This document shows, piece by piece, positions 11,882 to 25,274 of a stretch of 64,000 nt of DNA; within the stretch, counting starts at the first letter, position 1; every line of letters begins with the position of its first letter. Origin of the DNA: Moringa oleifera (lineage: Eukaryota; Streptophyta; Magnoliopsida; Brassicales; Moringaceae); the NCBI GenBank assembly GCA_021397835.1, contig JAJFZO010000747.1:2358501-2422500 (forward strand), written 5' to 3'. A program made the translations under genes and the position numbers. Below the pieces are notes generated by a model. That model did no database searches. It saw only the letters and a list, made by a program, of their open reading frames with translations, and was not told where the DNA came from.

Positions 11882-14617
11882 CTCCTTAGTCATTCAAGCA
11901 TTAAAAAGTTTGGTTTGAGTTGACTATTAAATTTATTTTTAATTATATATATTATCTTTGATTTTATTACATTGAATTTAAAAAATTAAAATTTATTTTG
12001 GGTTACAACTTGAATTCTCTTGTCCAAAAAAACTCATAGATGTTATTGGTTTTTATCTCTTCCTCCATCTCCCAAACTTTTCATTTATCCTATAAATTTT
12101 CTTTATTTTTTTCACTTTTTTTGCCAACCAAACACCTAACTCATGAAACCTACTATCTCCTTGTGGATCGATCATTTTTTTTTCTCTCTCTATCTCTTAA
12201 TATTTTTATCGAATCAACCATAAATATAACTATAAGTATTTTTTTATTTTTACTTTCAATAGTTGTTAATTCTGTTCTTACTTTCTTGAATCAATAAAAA
12301 CTATTTTTTTTAAAAAAAAATAAAGTAAAGAATGTTTTTTTAATGATACTTCACTTAATTATCTATAGTTTTAAATTTAATACAAAAAATTATGAAATTA
12401 GTCAAAATATAATTTTAGACAATCATTTTTTCTTTAAAAGTATAACTTTTATTTATTTTAAAAAATATTATATAAGATAGCAATGATATCATTTTGTCTC
12501 TATTAAAAATTATAGCATCAACCAAACCAAATAAATTCAATGCAAAAAATTTTCTTCTTAGAAGATAGACCTTTATTTATTGCAAAAATATTTCATTATA
12601 TAAATTATATTTATAAACAAATTGGTAAGAATTATACAATAATATAATAATAATAATAATATAAAGAATTAATCTTTTAAATTATGATGTATATCATTTC
12701 TATCTTATAAAATATATGCACAATAGTTAATTTAAATTAAGATATAATGTTAAACTATTCATGTGCATTTACTGAAGTTTTAAAAGCATTTCAAGCTATT
12801 TTTAAGGTGTGATTATTTATTTTATGTATTTATTTTAAAATTTATTGATATTACATATAGTTTTAAATTTTAAAATATATTAATATTTATCATATTTATT
12901 TATATAAATATAAATTTTAATGTAATAATATTTGTATACAAAATATTAATTTTTATATTAATTAAATAATTCTTTTGTATAAATTAATATGAATTTAAAT
13001 TTATATTAATTTGATAATTCTTATTAAGAAATTATCAAATTTAAATTTAATGATAAATCTAATATTAGAATAAATAAAAATTTAAATTAAGAAAAAAATC
13101 ATAATTCAAATTTGGCAATAAGTATAATCTTTATATTGGTAAGTATGATATATGGACGAACCCTTAACGCTTTTCAATACCAAAATTTTGATGAAATAAA
13201 AAAAAAAAAAGTTTTGTTCATTGGATTTACAGCTTTCTGTGCTTTACAGAAATGTGAAAGACAAGAAAAGACAAGAAAGATAACATAAGAAATTAAATAG
13301 TTATTTATATATATTTAAAAACTTTTAAAACAAAAATTTATCTCTAATTTTAATTTTTGATAAATTTAAAATTAATTAATTATAATTTCATTTATTATTT
13401 TTAAATATAAAAATTTAATAAATAACGTAAAATGAACATAAAAAATTTGAAAAATATTTACCCTTTAATATGATAAGATAATCTCATGCAAAACTTCGAT
13501 CAGTGTCATTCTTTCTCCATAGATAAAGTCATCAAATCATGAACTTCTACATTTACAATAGTCTTAGAGGAAACAATAGGCCAGAGTCCCTCTTCCCTCT
13601 CTCTCTCATGATTGCATGAGCTAAAGAGGATAGAGTTGAAGATCTGAAAAGGGTATTTGAACACGTGGCAAGTCCAAAATCCTGATTTTTTTATTTAATC
13701 ATTTTCATATAATCTTATCTCCATATACCCGTAAGGGCCACCAAAAAATTAATTGGGTTAGGTTAAAATTTAAGGGGAAGGGGACCTAAGATTTAGGGTT
13801 AGGTTGCAATGTGGTGTAGTAGCAGTAGTACATGTTGTTGGCATCCTGAAATAAACATTTCTTAATGAGTGAGACAACCCCCAATTTTTGTGGGGGAGAA
13901 AACTCTTTTAGGGCTTCTGGTCCGTATCATCACATGCAAGTATGCAATTTTGTCTTTTGCCTTCTTCTCACCAAGGACAAGAAAAGAAAAGGAAGGAAAA
14001 GAAAAAAGAAAATTTAGGTTTCTGGTGATGGCGATTAAATGGGGGTGGGGTTACTGGAGCAATGAACAAAGTTTTAAGGAGACCAAAAAGGACAGAAAGT
14101 ACTGGTTGGGAATACTATACAAGACACGTGTCGTGTGCCCATGTAACCATTTCATGTTGATTGCAAAGTGTATCTGTTTTTAAAAATGAAAAATATGATT
14201 AAGAAGAAAACACCTTCTTGTCATTTGAATTTTAAATTTTGTAATAAATAATACAAATCATTAAAAAATTTTTGTATCGTTACATTAAAAGCTGATATGC
14301 TGTATTTTTGTTTTATTTTAGTTTTTCATGTTGTTTTATTCAGAGTATTTAATTCAAAATTCCATTGTCTCACTTCCATAAGTAGTTATCAAAATCAGCA
14401 AATTATTAAATTCCTAATTTTTTTTCTCACAGATATTAGTTATTTCGGCAATTGGTATTATTTTCTCATTTTTATTGTAATAGTTTGTGGGTCAAATAAA
14501 GAATTTAAACTCCAGAGAAATGGTAATTTCTCATCCAAAAAGTGAGACCCACTAAGGACTGAAGTGTCAATTAGGCATTAGGCCTCAGCCGAAGTCTCAG
14601 CTTGACATGAGTTTATA

Positions 14618-14672
14618 ATGGCCTCACAGTGGATAGTGATGGTGGGTTCAAATCCCACTTTCCACGCTAAGG
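14618..14672 (+). repeat. tRNA-like box B, possible SINE fragment
   Basis: The sequence GTGGGTTCAAATCCCAC at about 14642-14658 forms a perfect T-stem with a T-loop and matches the Pol III box B consensus. No acceptor-stem partner lies upstream, no anticodon arm can be drawn, and the nearest box A-like sequence (TGGCCTCACAGTGG) is far too close. It is therefore not a tRNA gene and is at best a decayed tRNA-derived SINE. Confidence 0.25.
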
Positions 14673-16144
14673 ACACCTTTCAATGAAGCTCCAAAATATT
14701 AAATTAGTGTTTTAAAAAATTAGTTTTCATCTTTATGGAAGTTTAAATTAGGAAGCATCAAAATACTGTAATGAAGGATGTTGCATCATTATTTTTTAAA
14801 AATTTTTATTAAATTATTTTTATTTTTATTAAATTGGACTTTAAATATATAATTAAATATATAAATTATACTATTATAAAATAATTATATTATAAAAAAC
14901 ATCTGATTAAAAATTTTAAAAGATTCATATTTTAATATATAATTTAATTTATTTATAATTTTATTGATTAACTATTAAAATTATATATAATAATAAATTT
15001 TTATATAAAAAATATATTTGAAAAAGTTATTAATTATGAATTAGTGATAAAAATAATTTCAACTCTAAATAAGTAAATTAAAATTAAAATTATTCTAATT
15101 AAAATAAACATAATAATAAATTAAGAATCACAATATAAAAATCTATTTCAAATCATACAATATCTAATAGTTAGTTATAACAATTAATTTTAAAATTAAG
15201 TGAATCAGTTATTAATTTTTTAAAATTTATTTAAATAAAAATATTTATTATCTTAAATAAATTAATTAATATTATAAATATTATTTAATGATATTTATTA
15301 TAAAATATTATTAAAAATATTAATTATATCATTTTAATATAATGTGTTGAAGATAAAAAAAGTTTTAATTTTAAAATATTTTTAAAATACATTTTTATAA
15401 TAAAATAATACAATTTTTGATATTCACAGTTGAAGATCATCATTTTTTTTTTCTTTGCTTCTGTCTCCAGCCATTAAGGTATTAAATTATCTGCTATCAT
15501 TGAAATTCCACTTCGATTAGTTATTAGGTTGACATTAATTTCAAAGGGACTGCTACTTCAAATTTGCACTTATTTTTTTTTAAACAAATAAAATTAAAAA
15601 ATTATACTTATCTTATTAATATGATAAAATTACAATTATACAAAATTCAAACAATTAACTTTTTAAATTATCAAAAACATCTTAACAATAAATCACAACT
15701 TATTTAAATCCAATAATCACTCTATGCTCAATTTAATAGGAGCTGATTGGGCTTGGATCCGCCAGGGCAAACATTTATTGCATATGCCTCACTTGACTGA
15801 CAACGTTTTCCCTTGAAGATTGGCTATGGGAAAGGCAAATAGAAAAAGGTAACCTGTAAGGAGGATCAAGCTTGGCTGAGACCAGTTCTCATGTAATATT
15901 TGTCCATGTAAGTTCTAAGATGCAGTATAGACACCAAGTAAATGAAAGAACAATAAGGGAACGAGAAAATAGTCACATCTCTCATCTATTCAGTTTGTGC
16001 AAACAACCATATTTGGTTATTTCACTTGATTTTAGGAACCAAAACATTCAGCATCTGGAGGATCAATCTTCTAGTAAACATCATATACAGCACCCTGTAA
16101 CTTGAATCTCTGTATCAAAATACCGCCCGATGGCAGCAGTGCAC

Positions 16145-16464
16145 CTGCAAATACAATCACATGCAATACAAATTAACTTCAGTCTTGCAGTTGGACAAAC
16201 AAAGCAGTTCTACTCCCATGCCCCTTTTAACTGCACAACTAGGTCATATAATCTCCCGTAGACCACACATTTTTCCATTTTCGAGCTTTAGAAGAATACA
16301 AAGCAAATGGAAACTGCACATGATTGGATTCAAGGAGATGACCACTAAACTTAACCCAAACAGGGCAAGTCAAAACATGCTAGAAGGAGACCATCCGTAC
16401 AGAAATCAACAGCCACACTACTCATAAATTTGAACAGAAGAAGAAAAATGCTTAGTGCGACTAC
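16145..16464 (-). other. Probable intron in the NOT4 3' UTR
   Basis: On the minus strand CAGCAG is followed by a GTAGTCGC donor at 16464. The matching acceptor ATTTGCAG ends at 16145. Splicing would put an exon junction about 187 bases past the NOT4 stop codon (16652). The sequence shows only the signals; use of the intron is inferred. Confidence 0.4.
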
Positions 16465-16651
16465 CTGCTGGTCCAGAGAACTCCCATTTTGTCGCCCCAT
16501 TTTTCCGGGAGTTTGATCCTTCCACAGGTGCCCAACTATACCACAGTTATGAGTCAGTCCGTTCCTCAAGTACAATGCAACCAATTGCACAATCATGTCC
16601 TTTGCAGTTAACTGTTCTCAACCAAGTGAGCCTCTATTCGTCCAACAAGAA

Positions 16652-19600
16652 TTACATCCCATATGTTCTGTTGTAGAGATCACCTGAACTGGGCATCCGA
16701 AACTTCGACTCTTCATAACCAGCATAAAACTTGTTAAAGCCAAGTCTTTCATTTCTGAGAAGCTCAGCCATACCCAAATTGTTTCCACTTTGGACATCAT
16801 TCCACCCATCCCAGTGACCATTTGACATTAATGAATTTCTGGACTGTTGAAGGGAAAGTTGTGCAAGAGGAGAGAGATTGCTCCCTTGTGATTGATCAAT
16901 CAGCCTAGAAGAAACGCCATAAGAATCACTGAGGGAAGAAAAGTTGTCCCTAATATCCGCAAATCTTAGGTTCTGATGTGGAGACAGAGACCTCTGCATC
17001 AATACTTGAAGTCTAGCCTCATTTTCAAAGGCACTCAACTGAGGTGGAAAGTTTGACCTCACATCTAATCCTGTATTGTTAAGGCCACCTTGAAGTCTGC
17101 CTTTTCCAACTGCCAAGATTGCAGGATCCATAAATTCAATATCCGCAGAGACACCAGCATTTCCACATGGTGGTGCCTGGTATGAATTTCTCAACAAAGA
17201 GGAAGGGTCTTGCAGCTGATTCACTGCAGAAAAACAAAAATGATACATTAAGTACCATTTTCAACATATTTTATAAATCTCTTCAAGGATCCAGACGAGA
17301 AAAAAAAAAAAAAGGGGGACGGGAGGCAGTAAGGTGAGGGTAATCTACCAGATGTAGTGTCAAAAGCATGGTCCACTCTATCATGAGAAGCAAAGCCTGG
17401 GGGTGGAGATCTGCTAGGAACAGAGAATCCCGGTGGAGCTGAAACTTGAGCTCTTGAAACTGTTAAAATTATGTCAGGAAAGGTCAGTGCAAATAAGTCA
17501 ATACCATATACCTAAAAGCAAGAATTACCTCCATAGGACAAAGTATTAAACCAATTGACTTAATCAATTCCGAAATTTATATTTGCAGAAACAGATAAGC
17601 ACACAGTACAAATACAACTTGGCAGAGACTCATACGATATGAGAACTGGAAAAACCAAAAATAGAAATTCGTAAAACAAAGCGAAATGGCCCAATAAAGG
17701 ATCAATGCCATAAATCCGTGTCAAGAAAAAATTGGCAATATGTGTCAACAACGTAAACCACAGAAAACTGGAGAAGAAAGCCACGACATTAGTTGATGCT
17801 TGATGCGATCATGTCAATCTAGCAGCAAAGGTACACAGTCAAAAAAAATAAAAACCAAATCAGTACTCACCAGAAAGCTTACTAGAGGTGAAAACTGAAG
17901 GACTGCTGGTAAAGCTGTCAGATCCAAAATCAGTTGAAGAGAAACCATTGCAAATCCCAAGCTTATCCAGATAAGGATCTCTGCTACCCGCAAAATCCTG
18001 GGAGAAAGGTCGACTCGTTGGCAATTGCCCAAAGGCACTATAAGGCTCAAGATCAAATGCTTGAATTTTTGGGTCCTCCTGTCTTGCAAAAGAAAATCTG
18101 GACTGGTTATTATTTTGTACTTTCCGGGAGGCTGAAAGTTTGAGGGAACTAGTCTGTCTATCAGTTTCGCCCAACAATTTAGCCAAATTATGAGGCGAGG
18201 TTAAGGATTCATCCCAGGCATCAAAGTCCATGGACAATATATTTGAGATAATGCTGCTCTCTCCTGCATCTGTAGCAGCATTGCTGTCAGCATCAACAAT
18301 GAATCTTCCCCTCTGGTTTCCTTTTACTTCATCAGGAAGTAAAAGGGGAAATTCTGTGCTCACATCAGAACCAACAGAACTGCCAACCACCTTACAAGGG
18401 AATCCATTTGATGGAAGTAACTTATCACTACCTTTGCCATCCACAGACAGAGGATCAGAATTTAAATTAGCACCAAAAACCTCCATGTTTTGCACAGAAT
18501 GAGACCCACAATGATCTGAAACATGAAGCATAATAACTGGATTAGGTGAGTAAACTGCACGGCTCACTTCTGGATCTTTGAGTCTCTGACTATCAAATGA
18601 TAATAGATCCTCCTCTATCTCAGAATTAGTATTTGTTACCACTAGAGATTGTTGATCTGTTCTCCAGTCACACTCCAGTCTCAACACACCGATACCATTG
18701 ACTGATGTAGCAGCTTTCCCTGCTGTTGGTGAAATTGAAGATTCTCTACATTGCTCAGAATAATGTTGTTGCAAGCCTCTGTTCCCAGGTGATTTAATCA
18801 ACCCATGATCCGAAAATGAACTACTGGATCTCAAAATGCCAGAATCTTCATCTTTAACATTCCTATCTATACTCACTGACAAAACATCAGCACATAAGCT
18901 CTGTATTTTAGCATCAGCCTCTGTATTTCCTCCTTGTATAGGTGTCGATCCACATAGCTGCCGATTATGGTCAGTAGAGTTTGAAACATTTGAAAGTTGC
19001 AGAGTAATTAGTCCGCTATCATACTTAGATGTGGATGAGCCTGATATTTGATTGCTACTAGGAGCTCCATCCGGTGAAGCAGGTTTATCAGACAAGGCAG
19101 TTCGACCATCCTCAGCATTATGATGTTTTAAAGGTTTTACTGCATCACTTTTATTTTTAGCATGCATGCTTTGAAATTCTTCATTCGATGTTGGCTTCTT
19201 TAATACATCACTATGTGATGGCGCCTGTGTTGTGTTTGCAACTGCAGACGAGAATGCCAACGTTCCACTCACTGCACCAGGCTTTTGCTTGGAAAGTCCA
19301 TTTGAACATGCATAACTTGCCATTGGTGGCTGGTTTGAAGCACGCATCCCCCTGAAATAAGTATCTAAAAATTTTCAAGACCAGCAACCTATTTATGCAA
19401 TATAGACACCAGAACCAGAAAAGAAATAACATACCATGAGGATGCAGCAGGGAGACCAATAGATCTACCCGAGCTTCCATTTGGAGGAGAATTTTTTGTA
19501 GTGTTTGCCGTATTCTGCTAGTAAGCCAAACAAAAGACAATTACACAGAAATAACTGATATTCATAGTGTAAGGAACACGTTAGGTATCATAAAACCAGA

Positions 19601-21130
19601 TTATGAAAAGGTCAGCAAGGGTGAATCATCATTTAAACTTTTATGAATGCAAAATTCCAACCTAACAAAACAAAGTGTACACCACAAAAACCAGTACATG
19701 CAAAGAACCATAAACATAGGCACAAACTGAGATAGCGATAGTTAACATCAGTGCAACTTACATTAGAAGCATTTTTAACAATCGGTTTTGCTATAGAATT
19801 GTTATTGCAATAATCATCAACTGGCGGAGGCAAAACATTCCCTGAGCGTCGCTGCAGATTATTCGTTGCACCAGTAATTTGTTGAACTCTACTCCTTTAA
19901 AACCACTATGAAAGTTAATTAATCATCATAGTAATAAGTGAAACCATTTGAGCAGCTCTAAGTCAGGGATTTCATTCTAATGACTCAAAATTGAAGGTCT
20001 AGATTTCCATGAAGACGCATATCTTCAGTATTCACCATCTCATGATTACTTATTCTTCCAATAAATGTTGTGTATTTATGGAGTGCATCAAAGCAACCAA
20101 TGGAGGCTCTGATCTAACAGCAAAGAAATTACTCTTGAAAGAGCCTCTCCTACTCCTATTTCGAATAATGATGCAAGAGATGAAAATATGAAGCTGGTCT
20201 GGACAAAAAGAAGAAACAGAAAGCAGGCAAACAGATATAGTGTATGCTGCTGTTCTGGACAAAAAATGAAACAGAAAGCAGGCAGAACGATATTAGTATA
20301 CCTAGTGTATGCTGATATAATCTCATCCTTAGTGAAACTATCCTCTTGTGATCCAACTTCATGTAAATATAGACAGTCAGGATTGCTACAAGGCTGGACA
20401 GAGTGAAATATAGATAATCACAAACTGCATCATTAGAATTTCTCTGAGCACCAACAAAAAGGACATGCTCAGAACCAAAAGAGAATCAAGATCTAGCCGC
20501 ACTAACCACATTTCTCAGCCATGCATGACAATACTTAGTGGTCCCAAAGCACGCCCTAAAATGTTGACCCAAAATTGTCAGAGGTTGAATGAAAACTTAA
20601 GTGACATGAAGTCTTTAATAAAGAAAAATGCACATACTTTAAGGATCTACCATCCAAAACAAATCCATGTACAGACTGAATACAACGAATTGCTTCTTCC
20701 TCCTTCGAGAAAGTAATATATCTGAGTACAAGAACAATTTTGTTACAGGAAGCAAAAGTAAATTGAAAGGAAAGAAAAAACACCACAAGACAAGTAAAAT
20801 ATCAAAGGCGGGAAGATTAGGTTTGTAAACTAAAGAGGCCTTTTAAACAAAAGAAATCAAACTGCACCACCAGAATCTTATCATAGAATATTCATAAAAT
20901 GTACACAGGAAAACCCAAACTTACACACTACAAGTACTGTTTGGAAATTGCTGAATGACGCCAGCTGCTGTACGAGACATCGACACCTTCAAAACTTTTC
21001 CGTATTGACCAAAGTATTCTCTCCGCTGGAGAAGCTGCACCCAAAAAAATAACAAATTCTTATGGTCATGACATGCACTCATCAAGAAAAAAAGTGTGGG
21101 GAAGAAAGTCTCCATGTGTACATGCGCACC

Positions 21131-21170
<40 letters not shown>

Positions 21171-22422
21171 GGGAGAGGGAAAGGGGAGCTAGAGAAAAGA
21201 GAGAGTACATCTTCATCTGCCAGATTAAGAGGCAACCCAACTATATAGACAAGATTCCGCTGGATAACTCGCACACTGCTGAGTTGCTTCCTTCCTTCAG
21301 AAGACTTAGTCTTAGCTTTCTGTGACTTTTTTCGCTCCATACTGATTTCAGCCACCAATCTGGTAATGATATTAAAATAAACAAATAGGAAAACAAACAA
21401 AAAATAAAAGAGGCTGCATGCCAACAGAGTATTCAGTTAACCAGACAACAACCTCTCGCAATTAGCAGCCATCCCTACAATCTTTTGTTTGTCATAAGGG
21501 GTCCGGCATGCTGGACATAACCCCTCAGTCTCATCCTTCTCAGCCATGTCCATTATGTGATGCCAGCACCAAACACATATCTGCAATTTAATGGACATTT
21601 CATAATCAGATTAATCAAATTTAATATTGGAACCAAGAAAAGACAACTAGAAACTCCACTGCTTCAGGTCCTTGGGGCATAATTCCATAGCCAGGTTATA
21701 ATAAATATAAATCTGTAGGCAATATACAGTCAATTCTTTGCTGGCAAAGGCAGAAATCTTTCATCAGGCATGGTATTCTCCTTTTTCTTGAAAAAAAAAA
21801 TAAATAAGAATCAGGCATGGTATTCTCAGGCTCTCCCACTCAATTAGTGATAATGGTTTATAAGATAAACTTCCAGTGGCACAAGAAAGAATATTTTAAA
21901 TATTGCACAAATGGCCAGACAGCAGATAAATACATGCATGAAGTTGAGAGTTATTAACAGAATTTAATACTAACAAGATATCATGACTTATGCTGTCCTT
22001 GTGAAGTCATATTCAACTAATGCCGCATGAAATGACAACAAGAAAGTAGCAAACAGATAGTTTGGCTACATGCAATGACACTTGAGAGTTCTAGTTCCTT
22101 CGAAACGTGAAATTATAAGGCAGTGCAAGGACAAGTTAGACATCTTGAACTTGGGACTTCCGTTGCATTTTGTTATAGATACAGATCAGACATTTTTATT
22201 CACCAAAACTGATTGTTGCTTCTCCTCATCCAGCACATGGTTGCGTCACTTTTATAGTTATCGGATAAGAGCATATTGCTTCTCATAAATAAGGGTTCAA
22301 GCCAAGGAAAGAAAGACTAGGTTTCAAACCTCATAGCCACATTTGCAAGGCTTCAATTGCTGATCAGTCAAATCCATCTCTTCAGCACAGAGTGGACAAG
22401 TCTTTTCTCCCTCGTCACTCAT
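16652..22422 (-). CDS. NOT4: NOT4/CNOT4 RING-type E3 ubiquitin ligase of the CCR4-NOT complex
   Basis: Twelve coding exons on the minus strand: 22422-22330, 21580-21453, 21359-21209, 21034-20925, 20721-20638, 20555-20507, 20393-20302, 19894-19762, 19514-19435, 19351-17871, 17459-17349 and 17223-16652. They close in frame as 1027 aa. The N-terminal RING has the NOT4-type all-cysteine pattern (C9, C12, C26, C28, C33, C36, C53, C56) and therefore no zinc-binding His. An RRM follows at about 106-190, then a CCCH finger near C198-H216 (C-x8-C-x4-C-x3-H). The rest is a long, low-complexity Ser/Asn-rich tail ending in two PPGF motifs and NRTYGM. NOT4 ubiquitinates proteins on stalled ribosomes and joins the mRNA deadenylation complex; the RING-RRM-CCCH order is diagnostic. 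Intron 3 holds a GA microsatellite (21133-21165). Confidence 0.9.
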
Positions 22423-23400
22423 GGTTGCCTAAGTAAATCAAGGGATCGCAAAAGAAAGGCAAAGTAAGACAAAGGTATGCAATTGTTGTGAAAAGTAAAA
22501 TAGAAATAGTCATCCATAGGATTTATCAATTACTGTAAATTTCAATTATTCCACTGAACAATTAAAAAACATCCAATCAGATGAAACGAAGTAATATCAG
22601 GGCTTAAGTTCGGGTAAAATCTTAGCTAAACTTTCGGTAACTTCTACTTATCTCTTTTAGTTACAGGCCCATAGTCTACAATATATTTGCACATTAAACA
22701 TTTCCACATCCCAGAAATTGTACCAACCCTCCAGCGCAATGACAAAACCCTAGGACATCCCAACCTAATCAGCAGAAAAACTACAATCCTCAGCTCCACT
22801 TATCTCAACATTTCCCAAATCAAACCTTAATATCCGTTTCACTCACCTTACCACCATTTTGTTTTAGCAAATCAAAATAACCCCCGAAAACTTCCAAATG
22901 ATTGAAGTACAAATCGGAATCGCGGACCAATTTCAAAGAATTCACCCTTAGAAAATGCTAAAAAAGATAAACTTGCAAAAAAATTAACAATAAACAGGGA
23001 AAAACTCTGACCAACAAATATCCAAACACAAAATATTCCTCATAAATTCCAAAGGCGGACAACAAAAAAAAATCACCGGACACTATTATCTGAGACTGAT
23101 CATAAATTTAGGGATCTCGTATAAGATCGGAGCATCGAGGGACACAATTGGATAAATTAGGGTTTGAGATTAAAGCTTCGTACATAGAGAGAGAGCGAGA
23201 GACTTACAGTGAGGGGATCGATAAGAAGGCGAATCTGTGAAGATGAGATTACGAAACAAAGACAGAGAAATGGAGAGACACCACAGGGTGAGAGAACACG
23301 AGAAAACCACAAGGAGGCCTTTAGAGAGAGAAAGGGCTGTTGTTTGGATGGCTGTTTTTTTTTGGCTGCTGGCTTTTCCTCTCTCCTCCGCGTCGCTGTC
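22423..23400 (-). promoter_or_regulatory. NOT4 5' UTR with leader intron
   Basis: A donor ACT|GTAAGTC at 23207 and an acceptor ACTTAG| ending at 22429 define a leader intron of about 780 bases that ends just before the start codon at 22422. The leader exon runs from about 23208 to about 23395 and is rich in CT on the minus strand. A TATTTAAAT stretch near 23405 could serve as the core promoter. The transcription start is inferred. Confidence 0.5.
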
Positions 23401-24299
23401 ATTTAAATATTGCAGAGTCTTAGTCACTGCCCCTGGATGTTGAATAAATTACCGATCGTACCCCTCCCTTCCCGGTTTGGTCGACGTTTTGAAGAACAAT
23501 GTTTCATATAGGGGGTTTCTGTTTAAAGCTGTGTGGTGCTTTGGATCTGCCCACGTCGTGCCTTTTTCTGATCTAACGGCTGATGATGTGCATGAGTGGT
23601 CCCCACTTTCTAGACCAAGGCCCCCACACTTCACTTGTTCAGTGTCCAAGATCCCTGAGAGGAGAAAATCACAGACACCTCAGCTGGGGTTCGTCGGGTC
23701 GAGTCGGATGAGGTCGGTCTGCATTTGATTGATGGTGAATGGTGACATTCTTTATCTTTTACTTAAATAATATTAATAAAATTAAACTTATTATAAAAAA
23801 TTATTTTTAATAAAATTTAATTTCATGTGTTTCAATTGAATTTAAATTGATTAAAATTAAAATATGATATATATATATATAAAATTATAGAAACCTAATC
23901 AATGGTTGCGTACAATTTTAAAGATGAGTATTTGATTAATTAGTTTGAATTCGATTTAATTTTTTTAAAAATAAAAAGTAAAAACTAATCAATTTTACAA
24001 TTAAAATAAAATTAATTAAATATTATATTAATATAAAAAATATTTGTCATTTTACAATTAAAAATAATATACATGTTATTAAGTTTTTATAATATATTAA
24101 TTTCATAAATTAAATATCATATAATATCAATAAGTTAATAATTACATAAATTACATAATAATTTCATAAACAAATATAATGATTTTTTTAATATTATATT
24201 TTTATTTTCATAATAAAAAATTTATATTTATATAAATATAAATATAAAACTAAAGATAAAAGCTTTATAAAATTTTGATATTTATTTTATATTTAAAAA

Positions 24300-24690
24300 G
24301 TAGAATTTAAATGAATTAATTTAATCTATATTAAATTTTATCAAAAAATTTAATATTTAAGAGTCATCAAATTAAAGATCTCATACAACAAATTTTAACT
24401 TGATTATTTTTTTATAAATATAAAAAAATATTTAAATTATCGTCACAAAAGTAACTATGTTACTTTTTAAAATTTTTAATATTATAAAATTTTAAAAAAA
24501 ATATAATTCAGTTCTTGCAAAATTATAAAATTTTTTGTGATAGTAATATGAATATTTTTTTTACATTTGTGAAAAATTTTAAGTTAAAAATTATTGTATA
24601 AGATTTTCAATTGAATGCTCTTAAATTTTTACATTTTTGATAAGATTTAATTTATATTAAATTAATACTTTAAGATTGGATTTATTACTT
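24300..24690. repeat. AT-rich inverted repeat, MITE-like (copy 3)
   Basis: The reverse complement of about 24535-24690 resembles 24300-24450: TATCAAAAA, then a TTAAGAG block, then ATCTCATACAACA or ATCTTATACAATA, then a TTTTAACTT stretch, then an AATATT block, with the two arms facing each other around a spacer of about 90 bases. The arms belong to the same family as 785-1515 and 2840-3400. No transposase is present; target-site duplications were not resolved. Confidence 0.45.
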
Positions 24691-25235
24691 TTTAAATATA
24701 AAATTTTAATTTATATAACAAAGTAAACATTAAAATTTTAAGGACTTTTACCTCAAAATTGATTTAATTTAATAATTAATAATAATAATAAATTTAAAAA
24801 CTAAATAAAACATTTTTTTTGATAAAAAATTTTTTGACAGCAAACCAATCAAATAAACCAATTAAACTGACTATGAAATTAAATTATTATTAAAAATTAA
24901 ATCAAATTAACTGAAATTAGATCTATCAACGGATTAATTCGATCAAATCCGATTAATGCTCGCTTTTATGTAATTTTCCCTTGCAAGTAAAATTTGAATT
25001 GTAACTATGTAGCCAATTTGCGAGGAAAATGAACTTTTTGGTGCTTCGTGCATCTAATTAATGAATATAAAAGTTACGTATTCATTAGTACTTTTATGTT
25101 GATTTTAAAATTTAATGAAATTTTCTCGAAATAGTGTGAAGTATAGTATTATATATATAAATTGTCATGTAATATTTATAAATTTATAAGAATAATAAAG
25201 ATCAAGCTTTTAATAGGAAACTATTTGAAGTAGTA

Positions 25236-25274
<39 letters not shown>

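Larger units (their letters stand above)
9094..16100. other. Intergenic region between the AP2-like and NOT4 genes
   Basis: The AP2-like 3' UTR probably ends by about 9350. From about 9500 to 10170 the composition is gene-like without a protein I recognise; a donor-like GGGTAAGT occurs at 9728-9735. From 10180 to 13500 and 14180 to 15750 the DNA is extremely AT-rich, with microsatellites at 11150-11182 (AT), 11828-11878 (GTAT then TA) and 12640-12662 (ATA). A mixed-composition segment at 13500-14180 holds a CACGTG near 13661 and a 104-codon ORF (13869-14183) with no domain. I see no gene. Confidence 0.5.

Noticed and set aside
13600..13625. microRNA hairpin around the CTCATG...CATGAG palindrome
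   Set aside because: The stem is only six base pairs and no known plant microRNA sequence is present.
13869..14183. 104-codon ORF
   Set aside because: No domain, no splice context and no promoter; consistent with chance in mixed-composition DNA.
14642..14672. tRNA gene suggested by a perfect T-arm
   Set aside because: No acceptor-stem partner, D-arm or anticodon arm can be drawn upstream, and box A spacing is wrong.
19211..19540. 109-codon minus-strand ORF over NOT4 exons 9 and 10
   Set aside because: Different frame from the spliced NOT4 product and runs through an intron.
21062..21325. 87-codon plus-strand ORF with Arg-Glu repeats
   Set aside because: It is created by the GA microsatellite in NOT4 intron 3.
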